Shown here: in pieces, positions 63,985 through 64,000 of the stretch
Position numbering within the stretch: the stretch's first letter is position 1
How the letters are laid out: the number at the start of each line of letters is the position of its first letter
From: Bryopsis sp. KO-2023
Lineage: Eukaryota; Chlorophyta; Ulvophyceae; Bryopsidales; Bryopsidaceae
NCBI GenBank assembly: GCA_030272585.1
Contig: BSYQ01000009.1
Coordinates: 3,472,001 to 3,536,000 of the forward strand
Length of the DNA stretch: 64,000 nt
Reading direction: 5' to 3'
Notes under the pieces: model-generated
Seen by the model: only the letters and a program-made list of their open reading frames with translations
Databases searched by the model: none
Told to the model about the DNA's origin: nothing
Program-made: the position numbers and the translations under genes

Positions 63985-64000
63985 CGGAAGAGCAAGACGA

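Noticed and set aside
1-64000. CRISPR arrays, operons or bacterial defence systems
   Set aside because: The window is a intron-rich eukaryotic chromosome. Repeats found are LTRs, MITE ends or simple repeats, without regular spacer structure.

Overview
The window is nuclear DNA from a photosynthetic streptophyte-like eukaryote, most likely a charophyte-grade green alga. This is inference. The evidence is a pyruvate kinase of the plant cytosolic type, a CSN8 gene of plant length, and an alpha-carbonic anhydrase with a chloroplast transit peptide followed by a twin-arginine thylakoid signal. A signal-peptide 5'-nucleotidase-family phosphoesterase, not typical of land plants, fits an alga better. 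Introns are numerous, 100-700 bp, T-rich and GT-AG. I worked out the exon models by hand, using reading phase to join exons.

Layout: (1) 58-1262, a miniature LTR element (TRIM). (2) 1881-7606 (+), pyruvate kinase in 13 exons with a long C-terminal extension. (3) 10980-13788 (-), lumenal alpha-carbonic anhydrase, 6 exons. (4) 14979-19336 (-), a class V aminotransferase-fold PLP enzyme related to isopenicillin-N epimerase and cysteine desulfhydrase, about 11 exons. (5) 20083-22606 (+), CSN8, 6 exons, divergent from gene 4. (6) 22735-23418 (-), a possible unknown gene. (7) 23504-28719 (+), LTR element A. (8) 28903-32129 (+), a secreted 5'-nucleotidase-family phosphoesterase lacking the C-terminal domain. 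(9) 32286-38714 (-), LTR element B, carrying a 466-bp hAT-like MITE that contains a tRNA-like segment. (10) 39691-59682 (-), a 20-kb composite: LTR element C with 1.48-kb LTRs, split by the 9-kb element D (48000-57052, +), which has no recognisable protein coding (LARD-like). (11) 59992-61568 (+), a BTB-BACK gene. (12) 62807-63958 (-), a SAM-dependent methyltransferase of the LCM/TIGR00027 type.

Roughly 33 kb of the 64 kb is LTR-retrotransposon sequence. The five LTR elements have exact 4-5 bp target-site duplications and share the same 12-base primer-binding-site-like motif, TGGTTTCGGAGC, next to the 5' LTR. They span autonomous (A, B, C) and non-autonomous (TRIM, LARD) forms. LTR pairs of A, B and D look identical by eye, so those insertions are recent; the TRIM is older. 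The host genes have unrelated functions, as is normal for a eukaryotic chromosome. The most unusual signals are the shared primer site, paired dUTPase-like stretches between protease and RT in A and B, the tRNA-carrying MITE, the giant non-coding interior of D, and several lineage-specific changes in host enzymes.
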